This document shows, piece by piece, positions 43,307-55,088 of a DNA stretch of 64,000 nucleotides. The stretch lies in NCBI RefSeq assembly GCF_013753875.1, contig NZ_SMDS01000022.1:62001-126000 (forward strand). The letters are read 5' to 3'. Numbering within the stretch: position 1 is the first letter of the stretch; each line of letters starts with the position of its first letter. Below the pieces are notes generated by a model. It was not told the origin of the DNA. It ran no database searches and was given only the letters and a program-made list of their open reading frames with translations. Made by a program: the position numbers and the translations under genes. The DNA is from Candidatus Pantoea persica. GTDB lineage: Bacteria > Pseudomonadota > Gammaproteobacteria > Enterobacterales > Enterobacteriaceae.

Positions 43307-44170
43307 ATGATCCGCAGTATGACCGCTTATGCCCGCCGCGAAGCCAAAGGCACCTGGGGCAGCGCCGCCTGGGAGCTACGCTCCGTCAACCAGCGTTACC
43401 TTGAAACCTACATCCGTCTGCCGGAGCAGTTTCGCAGCCTGGAGCCGGTCATTCGCGAGCGCATTCGTCAGCGCCTGACGCGCGGCAAAGTCGAGTGCAA
43501 CCTGCGCTTTGACGCCGCCCCCAGCGCGCAGGGCGAGCTGATGCTGAATGAAACGCTGGCAAAACAGCTGGTGCAGGCCGCCAACTGGGTGAAAATGCAG
43601 AGCGAAGAAGGCGCCATCAACCCAATGGATATTTTGCGCTGGCCGGGCGTGATGTCCGCGCAGGAGCAGGATCTGGATGCGATTAACGCCCAGCTGCTGA
43701 GTGCGCTGGACGCCGCGCTGGATGATTTTATTCTGGCGCGTGAAAGCGAAGGCGCCGCGATGAAGGCGCTGATCGAGCAGCGTCTCAACGGCGTGAAGCA
43801 GGAAGTGGCGAAAGTGCGCACCCAGATGCCGGAGATCCTCAAGTGGCAGCGCGAACGTCTGGTCGCGAAGCTGGAAGAGGCGGAAGTGCAGCTGGAGAAT
43901 AATCGCCTGGAGCAGGAGCTGGTGATAATGGCGCAGCGCATCGACGTGGTGGAGGAGCTGGATCGTCTCGACGCGCACGTTAAAGAGACCTATAACATCC
44001 TAAATAAAAAAGAAGCCGTCGGTCGCCGCCTCGACTTTATGATGCAGGAATTCAACCGCGAATCGAACACGCTGGGCTCGAAGTCAATCAATGCGGACGT
44101 AACCGCATCGGCGATTGAGCTGAAGGTACTGATTGAGCAGATGCGCGAGCAGATTCAGAACATCGAATGA
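43307..44170 (+). CDS. yicC: YicC-family endoribonuclease
   Basis: The 287-residue protein has the YicC N-terminal domain (MIRSMTAYARREAKGTWGSA, ELRSVNQRYLETYIRLPEQF, REGVECNL-type motif here RGKVECNLRF) and the C-terminal DUF1732 domain with NRLEQELVIMAQRIDVVEEL, RLDFMMQEFNRESNTLGSKS and SAIELKVLIEQMREQIQNIE. Family members are reported as RNases that act on small RNAs with PNPase. The start aligns with E. coli. It is intact and divergent from rph across the nupC remnant. Confidence 0.95.
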   Translation: MIRSMTAYARREAKGTWGSAAWELRSVNQRYLETYIRLPEQFRSLEPVIRERIRQRLTRGKVECNLRFDAAPSAQGELMLNETLAKQLVQAANWVKMQSEEGAINPMDILRWPGVMSAQEQDLDAINAQLLSALDAALDDFILARESEGAAMKALIEQRLNGVKQEVAKVRTQMPEILKWQRERLVAKLEEAEVQLENNRLEQELVIMAQRIDVVEELDRLDAHVKETYNILNKKEAVGRRLDFMMQEFNRESNTLGSKSINADVTASAIELKVLIEQMREQIQNIE

Positions 44171-44206
44171 TTTTTATCAGCCCGCATCAGGCGAGCTTTT
44201 TATTAC

Positions 44207-44508
44207 TTAGCCATACTTGAGCACGAAATCTTCATCGGATGAGCAAAGATATAAGATGAATTCAATAAACACGATAACTGAAGGGATAAACGTCCAGCAA
44301 AATAGGATATAAAAGATCCCTTGACCCGCCTTGCCAAGATAGAACTTATGAATGCCTAATCCGCCCAGAAAGCAGGCGAACAGTAAAGCGGCCATACGGC
44401 TTTTTTACCTTCAGGCTGTGTCGATTGAGTCGCTCCGCAATGTGGGCAAGCTTTCGCAGGACTGTGGATTTCTTTACCGCATCTACGACAAAAAACCATC
44501 CCAGACAT
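44207..44508 (-). pseudogene. Zinc-ribbon plus TM2-domain protein with a poly-A frameshift
   Basis: From a good start (GGAG then ATG at 44508) the frame reads MSGMVFCRRCGKEIHSPAKA followed by CPHCGATQSTQPEGKK, a four-Cys zinc ribbon. A run of six A at about 44400 is one short of the seven needed to join the second half, MAALLFACFLGGLGIHKFYL, a TM2 domain (two helices, GGLGxHxFYLG motif) ending DEDFVLKYG. The total would be about 99 residues, the usual size of this architecture. One lost base in a homopolymer breaks it. Slippage on the A run could restore the frame at low level (speculative). The family role is unknown. Confidence 0.75.
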
Positions 44509-45031
44509 ACTTTCTCCATTTCGAATATTTTTAAGTACCAGCCATTTATCGGCAGTAATGAAGAAATTCTTTATGATTTCCCCTTCAAAAAATCCTCAGT
44601 TTCCATTGGATATGCCAGAAGCGGACAGATGAGCATGTAAAATCCTTAGGCGCGATCTTGTTCCCATAGCAAAGCGTAGATTTTTCGGGACGGCTGAGAG
44701 ATTGCTCAGTTCACTAGCGTAAATACTGCGTAAACAACCATGTGGAATCATTTCCGGACCGTTCTTAATTTGAGTGCCTTTTGAACAGTGTTACAATTTC
44801 CATCTTTATAACCCAATGAAAAAATGCATTTTTAGGAAAATCGTGAAAATTCTTTTCAATGGTTACTTGCTCAATGAAACATTTAGGTCTGTAGGATTCG
44901 GCAGTTTCGCTTTCCCTTACGGCACTTTTTGATAAGGTGCCGGTCCGAATAACTACAAGCTATAGCGCCTGGGGAACTTAAGGAAGTGCTTCTTTAATGC
45001 GATACATACACTCATCACATAAAGGTGCGCT
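44509..45031 (+). other. Intergenic region upstream of lpxP, nothing recognised
   Basis: About 520 bases without a credible gene. The only structure I see is an inverted repeat CGGCAC...GTGCCG near 44921-44945 (11-base loop, no T tract), about 90 bp before the lpxP start. The left part probably holds the promoter of the zinc-ribbon/TM2 gene. Confidence 0.5.
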
Positions 45032-45955
45032 ATGAAAAAAACCGGAGCTTTCTGCCGTTCGCTGCTGCATCCGCGCTACTGGTTTACCTAGCTGGGCCTG
45101 GGCATTCTGTGGCTGCTAGTTCAGCTTCCCTATCCTGTTCTGATGCGTCTTGGCGCTAACACCGGCAAGCTCTCCCGCCACTTTCTTAAACGACGCGAAC
45201 GCATTATGCGCCGTAATATCGAACTCTGCTTTCTCGGCATTCTTGAAGATGAGACAGAACGCATGATCGCCGGCAATTTCGCCTCGCTCGGTATGGCATT
45301 GGCAGAAACCGGCATCGCCTGGTTCTGGTCCGATCGTGCGGTAAGAAAGCTGTTCGAGGTGTCTGGCATACAGCATCTGCAGACGGCGATGGAGCAGAAA
45401 CGCGGCGTGATGGTAATTGGCGTGCGTTTTATGTCGCTGGAGCTGGGCGGCCGTATCAGCGGTCTGTGTCAACCGATGATGGCGATGTATCGTCCGCATA
45501 ATAACCGGGCAATGGAGTGGGCGCAGACCAAAGGTCGTATGCGATCTAATAAGGCAATGATCGATCGACGCAATCTACGGGGTATGGTGCATGCGCTGAA
45601 TAAAGGCGAATCGGTTTGGTTTGCCCCCGACCAAGATTACGGCCCGAAAGGCAGCGTCTTCGCGCCGCTGTTCGCCGTGGAGAAGGCCGCGACCACCAAA
45701 GGCACCTTCGTGCTGTCGCGTCTCACAAATCCAGCGATGCTGACCATTGCGCTTACCCGCAACCCCGACAACTACGGTTATCAGCTGATTATCGATCCTG
45801 AATTGAAAAACTACCCACACAGCGATGAAGCGGCAGCCGCCGCCTATATGAACAAGATGATCGAAAGCCAGATCCTGCGCGCGCCAGAGCAGTATCTGTG
45901 GCTGCATCGCCGCTTTAAAACCCGTCCGCCAAGCGAAGCGTCGCTTTACGTCTGA
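45032..45955 (+). pseudogene. lpxP: Lipid A palmitoleoyl/lauroyl acyltransferase (LpxP-type), nonsense and active-site mutated
   Basis: LpxP/LpxL acylate Kdo2-lipid IVA. The total length (307 codons) matches LpxP. MKKTGAFCRSLLHPRYWFT is followed by TAG at 45089-45091 where relatives have Trp; the rest is open: LGLGILWLLVQLPYPV, RRNIELCFLGILEDE, SLELGGRISGLCQPMMAMYR, FAPDQDYGPKGSVFAPLF and APEQYLWLHRRFKTRPP. The catalytic dyad HX4E reads RFMSLE, so His132 has become Arg, a second inactivating change. The main LpxL is not in the window. It is clearly dead. Confidence 0.9.
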
Positions 45956-46060
45956 CCCCCTTCGCGCCAGGGCATCTGCCCTGGTGCTGTTGTATCCGTC
46001 TGGTATCCGCTGGCAAATTGCTGAATGATGGGGTTTCATTTATGAGTGCAGGAGCCCCGC

Positions 46061-47196
46061 ATGGACATGAATCAACGCTGGCAAAGTCCTCTCATTGACG
46101 ATCGCCTGACGCCCCATATTGAGATCGACGCCACAAGGCTGGAAAACAATCTGTAGGCCATGCAGCAAAAAGCCAGCCGCGCTGGCGTAGCTCTGCGACC
46201 CCATATCAAAACTCACAAGAGCCTGTTTATCGCGCGTCGTCAGCGTGAATTGGGCGCGAACGGCATTACCGTCTCTAAGCCGAGCGAAGGCGAAGTCTTT
46301 ATCCGCGGCGGCGAGCGCGACATTCTGCTGGCCTACCCGGTTATTCGCGCGGAAAGCGTGGCGACGCTGCTGCAGCTGGCGACACAGCATCAGGCGAAGG
46401 CCACGCTGATTGTCGACGCGCAGCATGGCTAGCCGCCATCGCAGAAGCGCAGCGCCAGCACCCGGACGCCGCTATTGCGGTGGCGATTAAGGTCGACGTC
46501 GGGCTGCACCGTATCAGCGTCAACCCGCATCGCGGCGAGGCGGTCGCCCTGGCGCAGGCGATTCAGGCGGCGCAGCTGCCTTTCGCCGGACTGGTCTCGC
46601 ACGCCGGGCACGCCTACGGCGCAGGCAATCCGCAGTCCATTGCGGCAATCGCGCAGCAGGAAGCGCAGCTGATGCAGCAGGTAAAAAGCGCGCTGCGCGA
46701 GGCGGGTTTTACCGACTGCGCGATTTCTGTTGGCGCCACGCCTACAGCGCTGGCCGCCGACATCGCGGACGGAACCTATGAGATTCGGCCAGGCAACTAC
46801 GCCCTGCTCGATCTTACTGCCTGTCGCCTCGGCCTGAGCCGTGTGGATGAGCTGGCGCTGAGCGTCATCGCCCGCGTCGTCACGGTGAACGAACATTTCG
46901 CCATTATCGACGTCGGCTCCAAAATGCTGAGTGCCGATAAAGGTCCGCACGTCACCGACGCCAGCGGCTTTGGCGTGGCCGTCGATGAAGATGGCGGCCG
47001 TTATGAGATAAGCAAACTGTCGGAGGAGTACGACTTTCTCGCCTTACAGGGCGCGGCGCACCGCTTCGGTAGCCTGCTGCGTATTTTCCCCAACCACAGC
47101 TACGCGGTGATGGCGCAGTCAGCCAGCTACGTGCTGCGTTACGCCGACGGGCGCGCCGAGCAGCAGCCGGTTGACGCGCGCGGCTGCTTTCTCTGA
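46061..47196 (+). pseudogene. D-threonine aldolase/alanine-racemase-fold PLP enzyme, disrupted
   Basis: The N terminus MDMNQRWQSPLIDDRLTPHI with EIDATRLENNL is cut by TAG (46163-46165). The same frame continues with the PLP-lysine motif ALRPHIKTHKS and ITVSKPSEGEVFI to VDAQHG, then TAG caused by a frameshift near 46430. The rest (AIKVDVGLHRISVNPHRGEA, GLVSHAGHAYGAGNPQ, GATPTALAADIADGTYEIRP, IDVGSKMLSADKGPHV, RIFPNHSYAVMA) follows in the other frame to TGA. This is the DSD1/D-threonine aldolase type, with metal ligands in the C-terminal beta domain. Its substrate is unknown here. Confidence 0.82.
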
Positions 47197-47324
47197 TCGC
47201 GCCACGGCAGGCCCACAGCCTGCCGTTTTACCGAAACCCTACAGGCCACACTTCTCGCCGCGCGGCATGTTCCCTGCTGGCGCAACATGCTTTAATGCCG
47301 TTTTAACCACGTTTCGGAGGTAGC

Positions 47325-47716
47325 ATGTTGTCGTCCCAGATTGTCAGTCAGACCATTGCGCGTAACTGGTTAGATCTTTATGAAACCATCTGGAAGCTGG
47401 ACTATTTCGCCAAATGGGCGTTGGGGCTAAGCAGCAGCACGCTGGAGCAAGAGGGCAGTAGCTGGCGCGCGCGGTCCGGAAGATGTGGTCAAGTGCGCTT
47501 TACGCCGCATAACCCCTTCAGCGTAATGGATCACTGGATTGACAGCGGCTTCGGCAAAGAGGTTTACATGCCGATGCGCGTGATCGCCAATGAGCAGGGC
47601 GCGGAAATCATTATGGTGGTTTACCGTCAGCCCCTGATGTCCAATGAGTAGTTTTCACAGGATATTGAATTGTAAGAAGCGATCTCGACCGGCTTAACCG
47701 GCTGCTGACCCAGTAA
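47325..47716 (+). pseudogene. SRPBCC (polyketide-cyclase-like) protein, disrupted
   Basis: The frame reads IARNWLDLYETIWKLDYFAK then WALGLSSSTLEQEGSSWRAR, a START/SRPBCC-like small-molecule-binding fold. A double shift near 47480-47500 hides the normal GPEDVVKVRFTPHNPF. It continues NPFSVMDHWIDSGFGKEVYM to RQPLMSNE. TAG (about 47649) and TAA (about 47673) then interrupt FSQDIEL, and one more shift leads to the tail SDLDRLNRLLTQ at 47716. The function of such proteins is varied and cannot be named. The stops near the end alone might be tolerated, but the shift in the core is not. Confidence 0.7.
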
Positions 47717-47817
47717 ATATGAGCGAAAGTCGCCAGGCTTTCGTTTTCTCTGGGCCTTGCCGCTCAGAAAAATGAAAAAAGTCAGGCAAAAAAGCATTAA
47801 CCCTTTCGCCTTTATCT

Positions 47818-47940
47818 TTAGCAAAGGTAAGCATCCTCTCTAGTTTCATTAAAGCCAGGCATCCGGGAATAATCCTGGAGTGCCAGCCGTGCCGCTTCGC
47901 TGTAATGCCTGAAAGACGTGCTTTTGCGGCGGATGCGCAT
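47818..47940 (-). CDS. Hypothetical 40-residue protein or gene 5' end
   Basis: The frame reads MRIRRKSTSFRHYSEAARLA, then LQDYSRMPGFNETREDAYLC. It has a very strong ribosome-binding site (GGGAGG, 7 bases before ATG), so the start is probably real. In the next frame the sequence stays open beyond the stop (AKDKGERVNAFLPDFFHFSE...), so the gene may have been longer and frameshifted. I do not recognise a family. It is basic at the N terminus with no membrane segment. It lies in a stretch of decayed accessory genes. Confidence 0.35.
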   Translation of the reverse strand: MRIRRKSTSFRHYSEAARLALQDYSRMPGFNETREDAYLC

Positions 47941-48147
47941 TTTCTAACCTCCCCGATCGCCCTCTTCACTGCACAACGATTAATAAACGTTCTGGCCGAT
48001 CTAAAAAAATCTCATGCAAAGGGTGACTCCATTTATTTCTGCTGCGCGGTTATCTGACTTTTCTTATGGTGTGAAATTAAAAAAAACGAGGTATAAATCA
48101 TTCACACACAGCAAAACTTAAAAAGAACAACACCAGGTAAATAAAGA

Positions 48148-48321
48148 ATGGATCGCTCACCCATTAGTCTGCTGTCAGAAGAAGAACTTGTTAAGATCGC
48201 AAGCAGGATGCTAGCAGGAAAATATAAAGCCACAAAGGGATTTACCCAGGATCTGGCTATTTTCTTGTTAAACACCAGAAAAATGGCCTTATCCCGGGAT
48301 AATAAAATACCGGGGAAATAA
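48148..48321 (+). CDS. Hypothetical 57-residue protein
   Basis: The frame reads MDRSPISLLSEEELVKIASR, then MLAGKYKATKGFTQDLAIFL and LNTRKMALSRDNKIPGK. The region is AT-rich compared with neighbours, suggesting an acquired gene. The ribosome-binding site is weak. The acidic-then-basic small protein has no recognised domain. It may be real or chance; the amino-acid composition is protein-like. Confidence 0.35.
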   Translation: MDRSPISLLSEEELVKIASRMLAGKYKATKGFTQDLAIFLLNTRKMALSRDNKIPGK

Positions 48322-48484
48322 TTTATATATCAGAAATCCATCGCATTGAATCAATAATAACAGGTGAGGCCTGTCGCAAAGCCGCAGGGCGTAGACCAGA
48401 CAGATGGCATTAATCTCTGGGTGAAATAGCTTGGCTGTTTAACACGTAAAAACTTATTCGGTCTCTGTATCTAACGAGCATATA

Positions 48485-49129
48485 ATGGCGATACGTGAAC
48501 GAAGTTTTATTAGCGCAAAATGGTCGATTCTGTCGTCGATTAAAATTACCGGCATCGGCGTTTTGCAGCTCTCTTTACTGGCGCAAATTCTGCAGGCGAA
48601 CGAGTTGAATCTGCTGGCTATCGCCATTGTCGGGCTGCTGGTGATCGATACGCTCGCCGATCGCAGCTACTCAAATTCGCTGCTGCGCAGCGGCAACCTG
48701 TCAATACGTGACCAGTCGATACTTTACTGGGGAAACATGCTGCTTAGCCTGATTATTTTTGCCGTGATTTTTGCCGGCAGCGATATTATTGGCCTGTATT
48801 TGCAACAGCCGGAACTGGCTATTATGCTGAAAATGGTTTCCGCCATCTTTATCATCATTCCGCAGGGCCAGCACTATTGCGCCATTCTGCAGCGTGAAAA
48901 AAATTATACGCGTATTGCCTTTACCGAAACTTTATCGGTGCTGTTTGGTCTGGGCGTTACCTTATTTATCGTCTGGCTAACGCTGTCCTTGCTGTGCGCC
49001 ATCTGGGGTTATCTGGCGATGGCGTCGTTCAGAATGTTGATTTACTGCTATTATGGCCGTTCAGGCTTTCAGCCTGAATATCGATTCGACCTGAAAGAAT
49101 TTCAGCGTATTCGCGCAAGAACCGAATAA
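48485..49129 (+). pseudogene. Oligosaccharide flippase (Wzx/MATE-like), 3'-truncated
   Basis: This 214-residue product has six to seven hydrophobic helices and the opening MAIRERSFISAKWSILSSIK with LLAIAIVGLLVIDTLADRSY, typical of polysaccharide flippases (PF01943/PF13440-type), which are usually 420-480 residues. The frame ends just after EYRFDLKEFQRI, the cytoplasmic loop between the two halves, so the entire second half is gone. A strong terminator follows 50 bp later. No partner polysaccharide genes are nearby. It cannot form a full transporter unless the missing half is elsewhere. Confidence 0.7.
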
Positions 49130-49177
49130 TAAAAATAAGTCTGTATGGTGGGTTCTGGGCATCCTTAAGATGCATTC

Positions 49178-49207
49178 GCGTGCTGGAAACAGCACGCTTT
49201 TTTCTTT
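49178..49207 (+). terminator. Strong rho-independent terminator after the flippase remnant
   Basis: A perfect 8-bp stem GCGTGCTG / CAGCACGC with a stable GAAA tetraloop is followed by TTTTTTCTTTT. It is the best terminator in the window. Confidence 0.92.
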
Positions 49208-49523
49208 TCTCAGCCGGTTTTTTTCTCTGCAATTAAGCGGCGCTTTTAAAACCTCGCGCGGCTCTCCTTTCGCATCGTTCTTTTTCTTTTCTCTTTTTGT
49301 TTTGCGCCGCTCTTTTCCTTAATACCGTTGCGCCCGGGCGCGCAGCCTGAGAAAGCAGCGCTCACGGCTGTTAGCACAGCGGCAACACGTATTTCCTGCC
49401 ACGCCGGCGTTTTTCTGACCGCCGCCATAAGTTAAACTGATGCCAAGCCGTCACCTGACACATGCGCAACCATTACGCTTTTATTTAATCTGTAGCTTTG
49501 CCGCCCGCCTTCTGGAGCCTACT
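49208..49523 (+). other. Intergenic region before yicG
   Basis: About 315 bases with no gene-like frame. The left part is T-rich, continuing the terminator tail. The right part should contain the yicG promoter, but I cannot point to clear -35/-10 elements. Confidence 0.45.
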
Positions 49524-50100
49524 ATGTTATTAACCGTTCTCTAAATCATTGGCATCACGGCAGAAGCGATGGCTGGCGCGCTCGCGGCGGGAAGATGCAA
49601 GATGGACCTGTTCGGCGTGATTATCATCGCCTCGGTCACGGCGATTGGTGGCGGCTCGGTGCGCGACATTTTGCTCGGCCGCTATCCGCAGAGCTGGGTA
49701 AAGCATCCGGAATATATCATGATCGTAGCCGCCGCCGCGGTGATTACCATATGGCTGGCGCCCCTGATGATGCACCTGCGCAAAGTCTTTTTAGTGCTCG
49801 ACGTGCTTGGCCTAGTGGTGTTTTCTATTATTATTGGCGCCCAAGTCGCGCTGGACAGCGGACATGCGATGATTATCGCCGCGGTGATCACCGGCGGCGT
49901 GCTGCGTGACATGTTATACAACCGCATTCCGCTGGTGTTCCAGAAGGAGCTTTACGCAGGTATCGCTTTCGCCTCGGGCTGGATCTATATTCTGCTGTTA
50001 AAAACGTCGCTAGCCCATGAGGCGGAGATCATCATTACGCTGCTGTTTGGCTTTCTGGCGCGTCTGCTGGCGCTGCGCTTCCGCCTCGGCCTGCCCGTTT

Positions 50101-50126
<26 letters not shown>
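49524..50126 (+). pseudogene. yicG: TRIC-type membrane protein YicG, early stop and internal deletion
   Basis: The start MLLTVL is followed by TAA at codon 7 (a Tyr position in E. coli). The frame then continues [72 protein letters not shown] and [20 protein letters not shown]. Members (UPF0126) are seven-helix inner-membrane proteins, some shown to import glycine. The GVFGGVLRD hinge has lost about five residues in frame (here ITGGVLRD). Reinitiation at the ATG at 49569 is conceivable, but it would drop half of helix 1. The 3' end overlaps ligB, convergent as in E. coli. Confidence 0.8.
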
Positions 50127-52626
<2,500 letters not shown>

Positions 52627-52680
52627 AGTCAGTTTCAGTATTATGCCCTGTCATTTCTTCATCTGTGGAGTAGCACACCT

Positions 52681-52956
52681 ATGGCACGCGTAACCGTTCA
52701 GGAAGCAGTAGAAAAAATTGGTAACCGTTTTGACCTGGTGTTGGTCGCTGCACGTCGTGCACGTCAGATGCAGGTAGGCGACAAAGATCCGCTGGTTCCG
52801 GAAGAGAACGATAAAGCCACCGTTATCGCCCTGCGCGAAATCGAAGAAGGCCTGATCACCAACCAGATTCTGGATGTGCGTGATCGTCAGGAGCAGCAAG
52901 AGCAGGAAGCCGCTGAATTACAAGCCGTTACCGCTATCGCTGAAGGCCGTCGTTAA
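52681..52956 (+). CDS. rpoZ: RNA polymerase omega subunit
   Basis: Omega helps assemble beta-prime into core RNA polymerase and forms part of ppGpp site 1. The 91-residue product has [20 protein letters not shown], the conserved [12 protein letters not shown] and [25 protein letters not shown] site lies 9 bases ahead. It is followed 20 bp later by spoT, as in E. coli. It is intact. Confidence 0.98.
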   Translation: MARVTVQEAVEKIGNRFDLVLVAARRARQMQVGDKDPLVPEENDKATVIALREIEEGLITNQILDVRDRQEQQEQEAAELQAVTAIAEGRR

Positions 52957-52976
52957 CAGCAATCTGCAGGCCTACC

Positions 52977-55085
52977 TTGTATCTGTTTGAAAGCCTCAAT
53001 CAGCTGATTGAAAAATACCTGCCGGAGGAGCAAATCAAGCGCCTCCAGCAAGCGTACCTTGTCGCATGTGATGCCCACGATGGACAGACACGATCCAGCG
53101 GCGAGCCCTATATCACCCATCCGGTAGCCGTCGCTTGTATCCTGGCGGAGATGAAGCTCGACCATGAAACGCTGATGGCCGCGCTGCTGCACGACGTGAT
53201 CGAAGACACGCCGGCGACCTATCAGGATATGGAGCAGCTGTTCGGCAAAAGCGTGGCGGAGCTAGTGGAGGGGGTCTCCAAGCTGGATAAGCTGACCTTC
53301 CGCGACAAGAAAGAGGCGCAGGCAGAGAACTTCCGCAAGATGATTATGGCGATGGTGCAGGATATCCGCGTCATTCTCATCAAGCTGGCCGACCGCACGC
53401 ACAATATGCGCACGCTGGGCGCGCTGCGTCCGGACAAGCGCCGCCGCATCGCGCTGGAAACGCTGGAAATCTACAGTCCGCTGGCGCATCGCCTGGGTAT
53501 TCATCACCTGAAAACCGAGCTGGAAGAGCTGGGTTTCGAGGCGCTCTACCCTAATCGCTATCGCGTGATTAAAGAGGTAGTAAAAGCGGCGCGCGGCAAC
53601 CGCAAAGAGATGATTCAGAAGATCCTGTCGGAAATCGACGGGCGTCTGCAGGAAGCGGGCATTCCCTGCCGTGTCAGCGGCCGTGAAAAACATATCTACT
53701 CTATCTACCGCAAAATGACGCTGAAAGAGCAGCGCTTTCACTCCATCATGGATATCTACGCCTTCCGCGTGATCGTGAAGGATGTGGATACCTGCTATCG
53801 CGTGCTCGGTCAGATGCACAGCCTGTACAAACCGCGTCCAAGCCGCATGAAAGATTACATCGCTATCCCCAAGGCCAACGGCTATCAGTCGCTGCACACC
53901 TCGATGATCGGTCCGCACGGCGTGCCGGTCGAGGTGCAGATCCGTACCGAATATATGGATCAGATGGCGGAAATGGGGGTCGCGGCGCACTGGGCCTATA
54001 AACAGGCGGGCGAAAGCGGCACCACTGCGCAAATCCGCGCCCAGCGCTGGCTGCAAAGCCTGCTGGAGCTGCAGCAGAGCGCAGGCAGCTCCTTTGAATT
54101 TATTGAAAGCGTGAAGTCCGATCTCTTCCCGGACGAGATCTACGTCTTTACGCCGGAAGGCCGCATCGTCGAACTGCCGGCCGGCGCGACGCCGGTCGAT
54201 TTCGCCTATGCGGTGCATACCGATATCGGCCACGCCTGCGTCGGCGCGCGCGTCGATCGCCAGCCTTACCCGCTGTCGCAGCCGCTCACCAGCGGCCAGA
54301 CGGTAGAAATCATTACTGCGCCGGGCGCGCGTCCCAACGCCGCCTGGCTCAACTTCGTCGTCAGCTCCAAAGCGCGCGCCAAGATTCGTCAGCTGCTGAA
54401 AAACCTCAAGCGCGAAGACTCCGTGAATCTTGGCCGTCGCCTGCTGAGCCACGCGCTCGGCGGCAGACGCAAGCTGGCGGAGATCCCGCCGGCGAATATC
54501 AAGCAGGAGCTGGACCGCATGAAGCTGACGTCGCTGGACGATCTGCTGGCGGAAATCGGCCTAGGCAACGCCATGAGCGTGGTGGTGGCGAAGAACCTGC
54601 TGCAATCGATCAATGCGACGCCGCCCAGCAACAGCAAACGCGGCAAACTGCCGATCAAGGGCGCCGACGGCGTGCTGATCACCTTCGCCAAGTGCTGCCG
54701 CCCTATTCCCGGTGACCCGATCGTCGCGCACGTCAGTCCCGGCAAAGGCCTGGTGGTGCACCACGAATCCTGCCGCAATATTCGCGGCTACCAGAAAGAG
54801 CCGGAGAAGTTCATGCCGGTGGAGTGGGATAAGGTCACTGACCAGGAGTTCGTGGCGGAAATCAAGGTCGACATGTTCAACCATCAGGGCGCGCTGGCGA
54901 ACCTGACGGCGGCAATTAACACCGCGGGTTCGAATATTCAGAGCCTGAACACCGAAGAGCGCGACGGCCGCGTATACAGCGCCTTTATCCGCCTGACCGC
55001 GCGCGATCGCGTCCATCTGGCTAACATTATGCGTAAAATCCGCGTGATGCCTGACGTGATCAAAGTGCACCGTAACCGTAACTAA
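52977..55085 (+). CDS. spoT: Bifunctional (p)ppGpp synthetase/hydrolase SpoT
   Basis: SpoT degrades and weakly makes (p)ppGpp, setting the starvation alarmone level. The 702-residue protein has the HD hydrolase domain (His72-Asp73 in LLHDVIED, and IKLADRTHNMRTL), a weak synthetase domain (GREKHIYSIYRKM, ANGYQSLHTSMIG), TGS (IYVFTPEGRIVELPAGATPV), the helical and conserved-Cys domain (FAKCCRPIPGDPIVA) and a C-terminal ACT domain. The start is TTG at 52977, giving the same start residue context (YLFESLNQLIE) as the TTG-initiated E. coli gene. It is intact. Confidence 0.97.
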   Translation: MYLFESLNQLIEKYLPEEQIKRLQQAYLVACDAHDGQTRSSGEPYITHPVAVACILAEMKLDHETLMAALLHDVIEDTPATYQDMEQLFGKSVAELVEGVSKLDKLTFRDKKEAQAENFRKMIMAMVQDIRVILIKLADRTHNMRTLGALRPDKRRRIALETLEIYSPLAHRLGIHHLKTELEELGFEALYPNRYRVIKEVVKAARGNRKEMIQKILSEIDGRLQEAGIPCRVSGREKHIYSIYRKMTLKEQRFHSIMDIYAFRVIVKDVDTCYRVLGQMHSLYKPRPSRMKDYIAIPKANGYQSLHTSMIGPHGVPVEVQIRTEYMDQMAEMGVAAHWAYKQAGESGTTAQIRAQRWLQSLLELQQSAGSSFEFIESVKSDLFPDEIYVFTPEGRIVELPAGATPVDFAYAVHTDIGHACVGARVDRQPYPLSQPLTSGQTVEIITAPGARPNAAWLNFVVSSKARAKIRQLLKNLKREDSVNLGRRLLSHALGGRRKLAEIPPANIKQELDRMKLTSLDDLLAEIGLGNAMSVVVAKNLLQSINATPPSNSKRGKLPIKGADGVLITFAKCCRPIPGDPIVAHVSPGKGLVVHHESCRNIRGYQKEPEKFMPVEWDKVTDQEFVAEIKVDMFNHQGALANLTAAINTAGSNIQSLNTEERDGRVYSAFIRLTARDRVHLANIMRKIRVMPDVIKVHRNRN

Positions 55086-55088
55086 CGC

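Noticed and set aside
44207..44395. A free-standing 62-residue TM2 protein
   Set aside because: The upstream zinc-ribbon half with its own start and ribosome-binding site is clearly part of the same gene, and the internal ATG has no ribosome-binding site.
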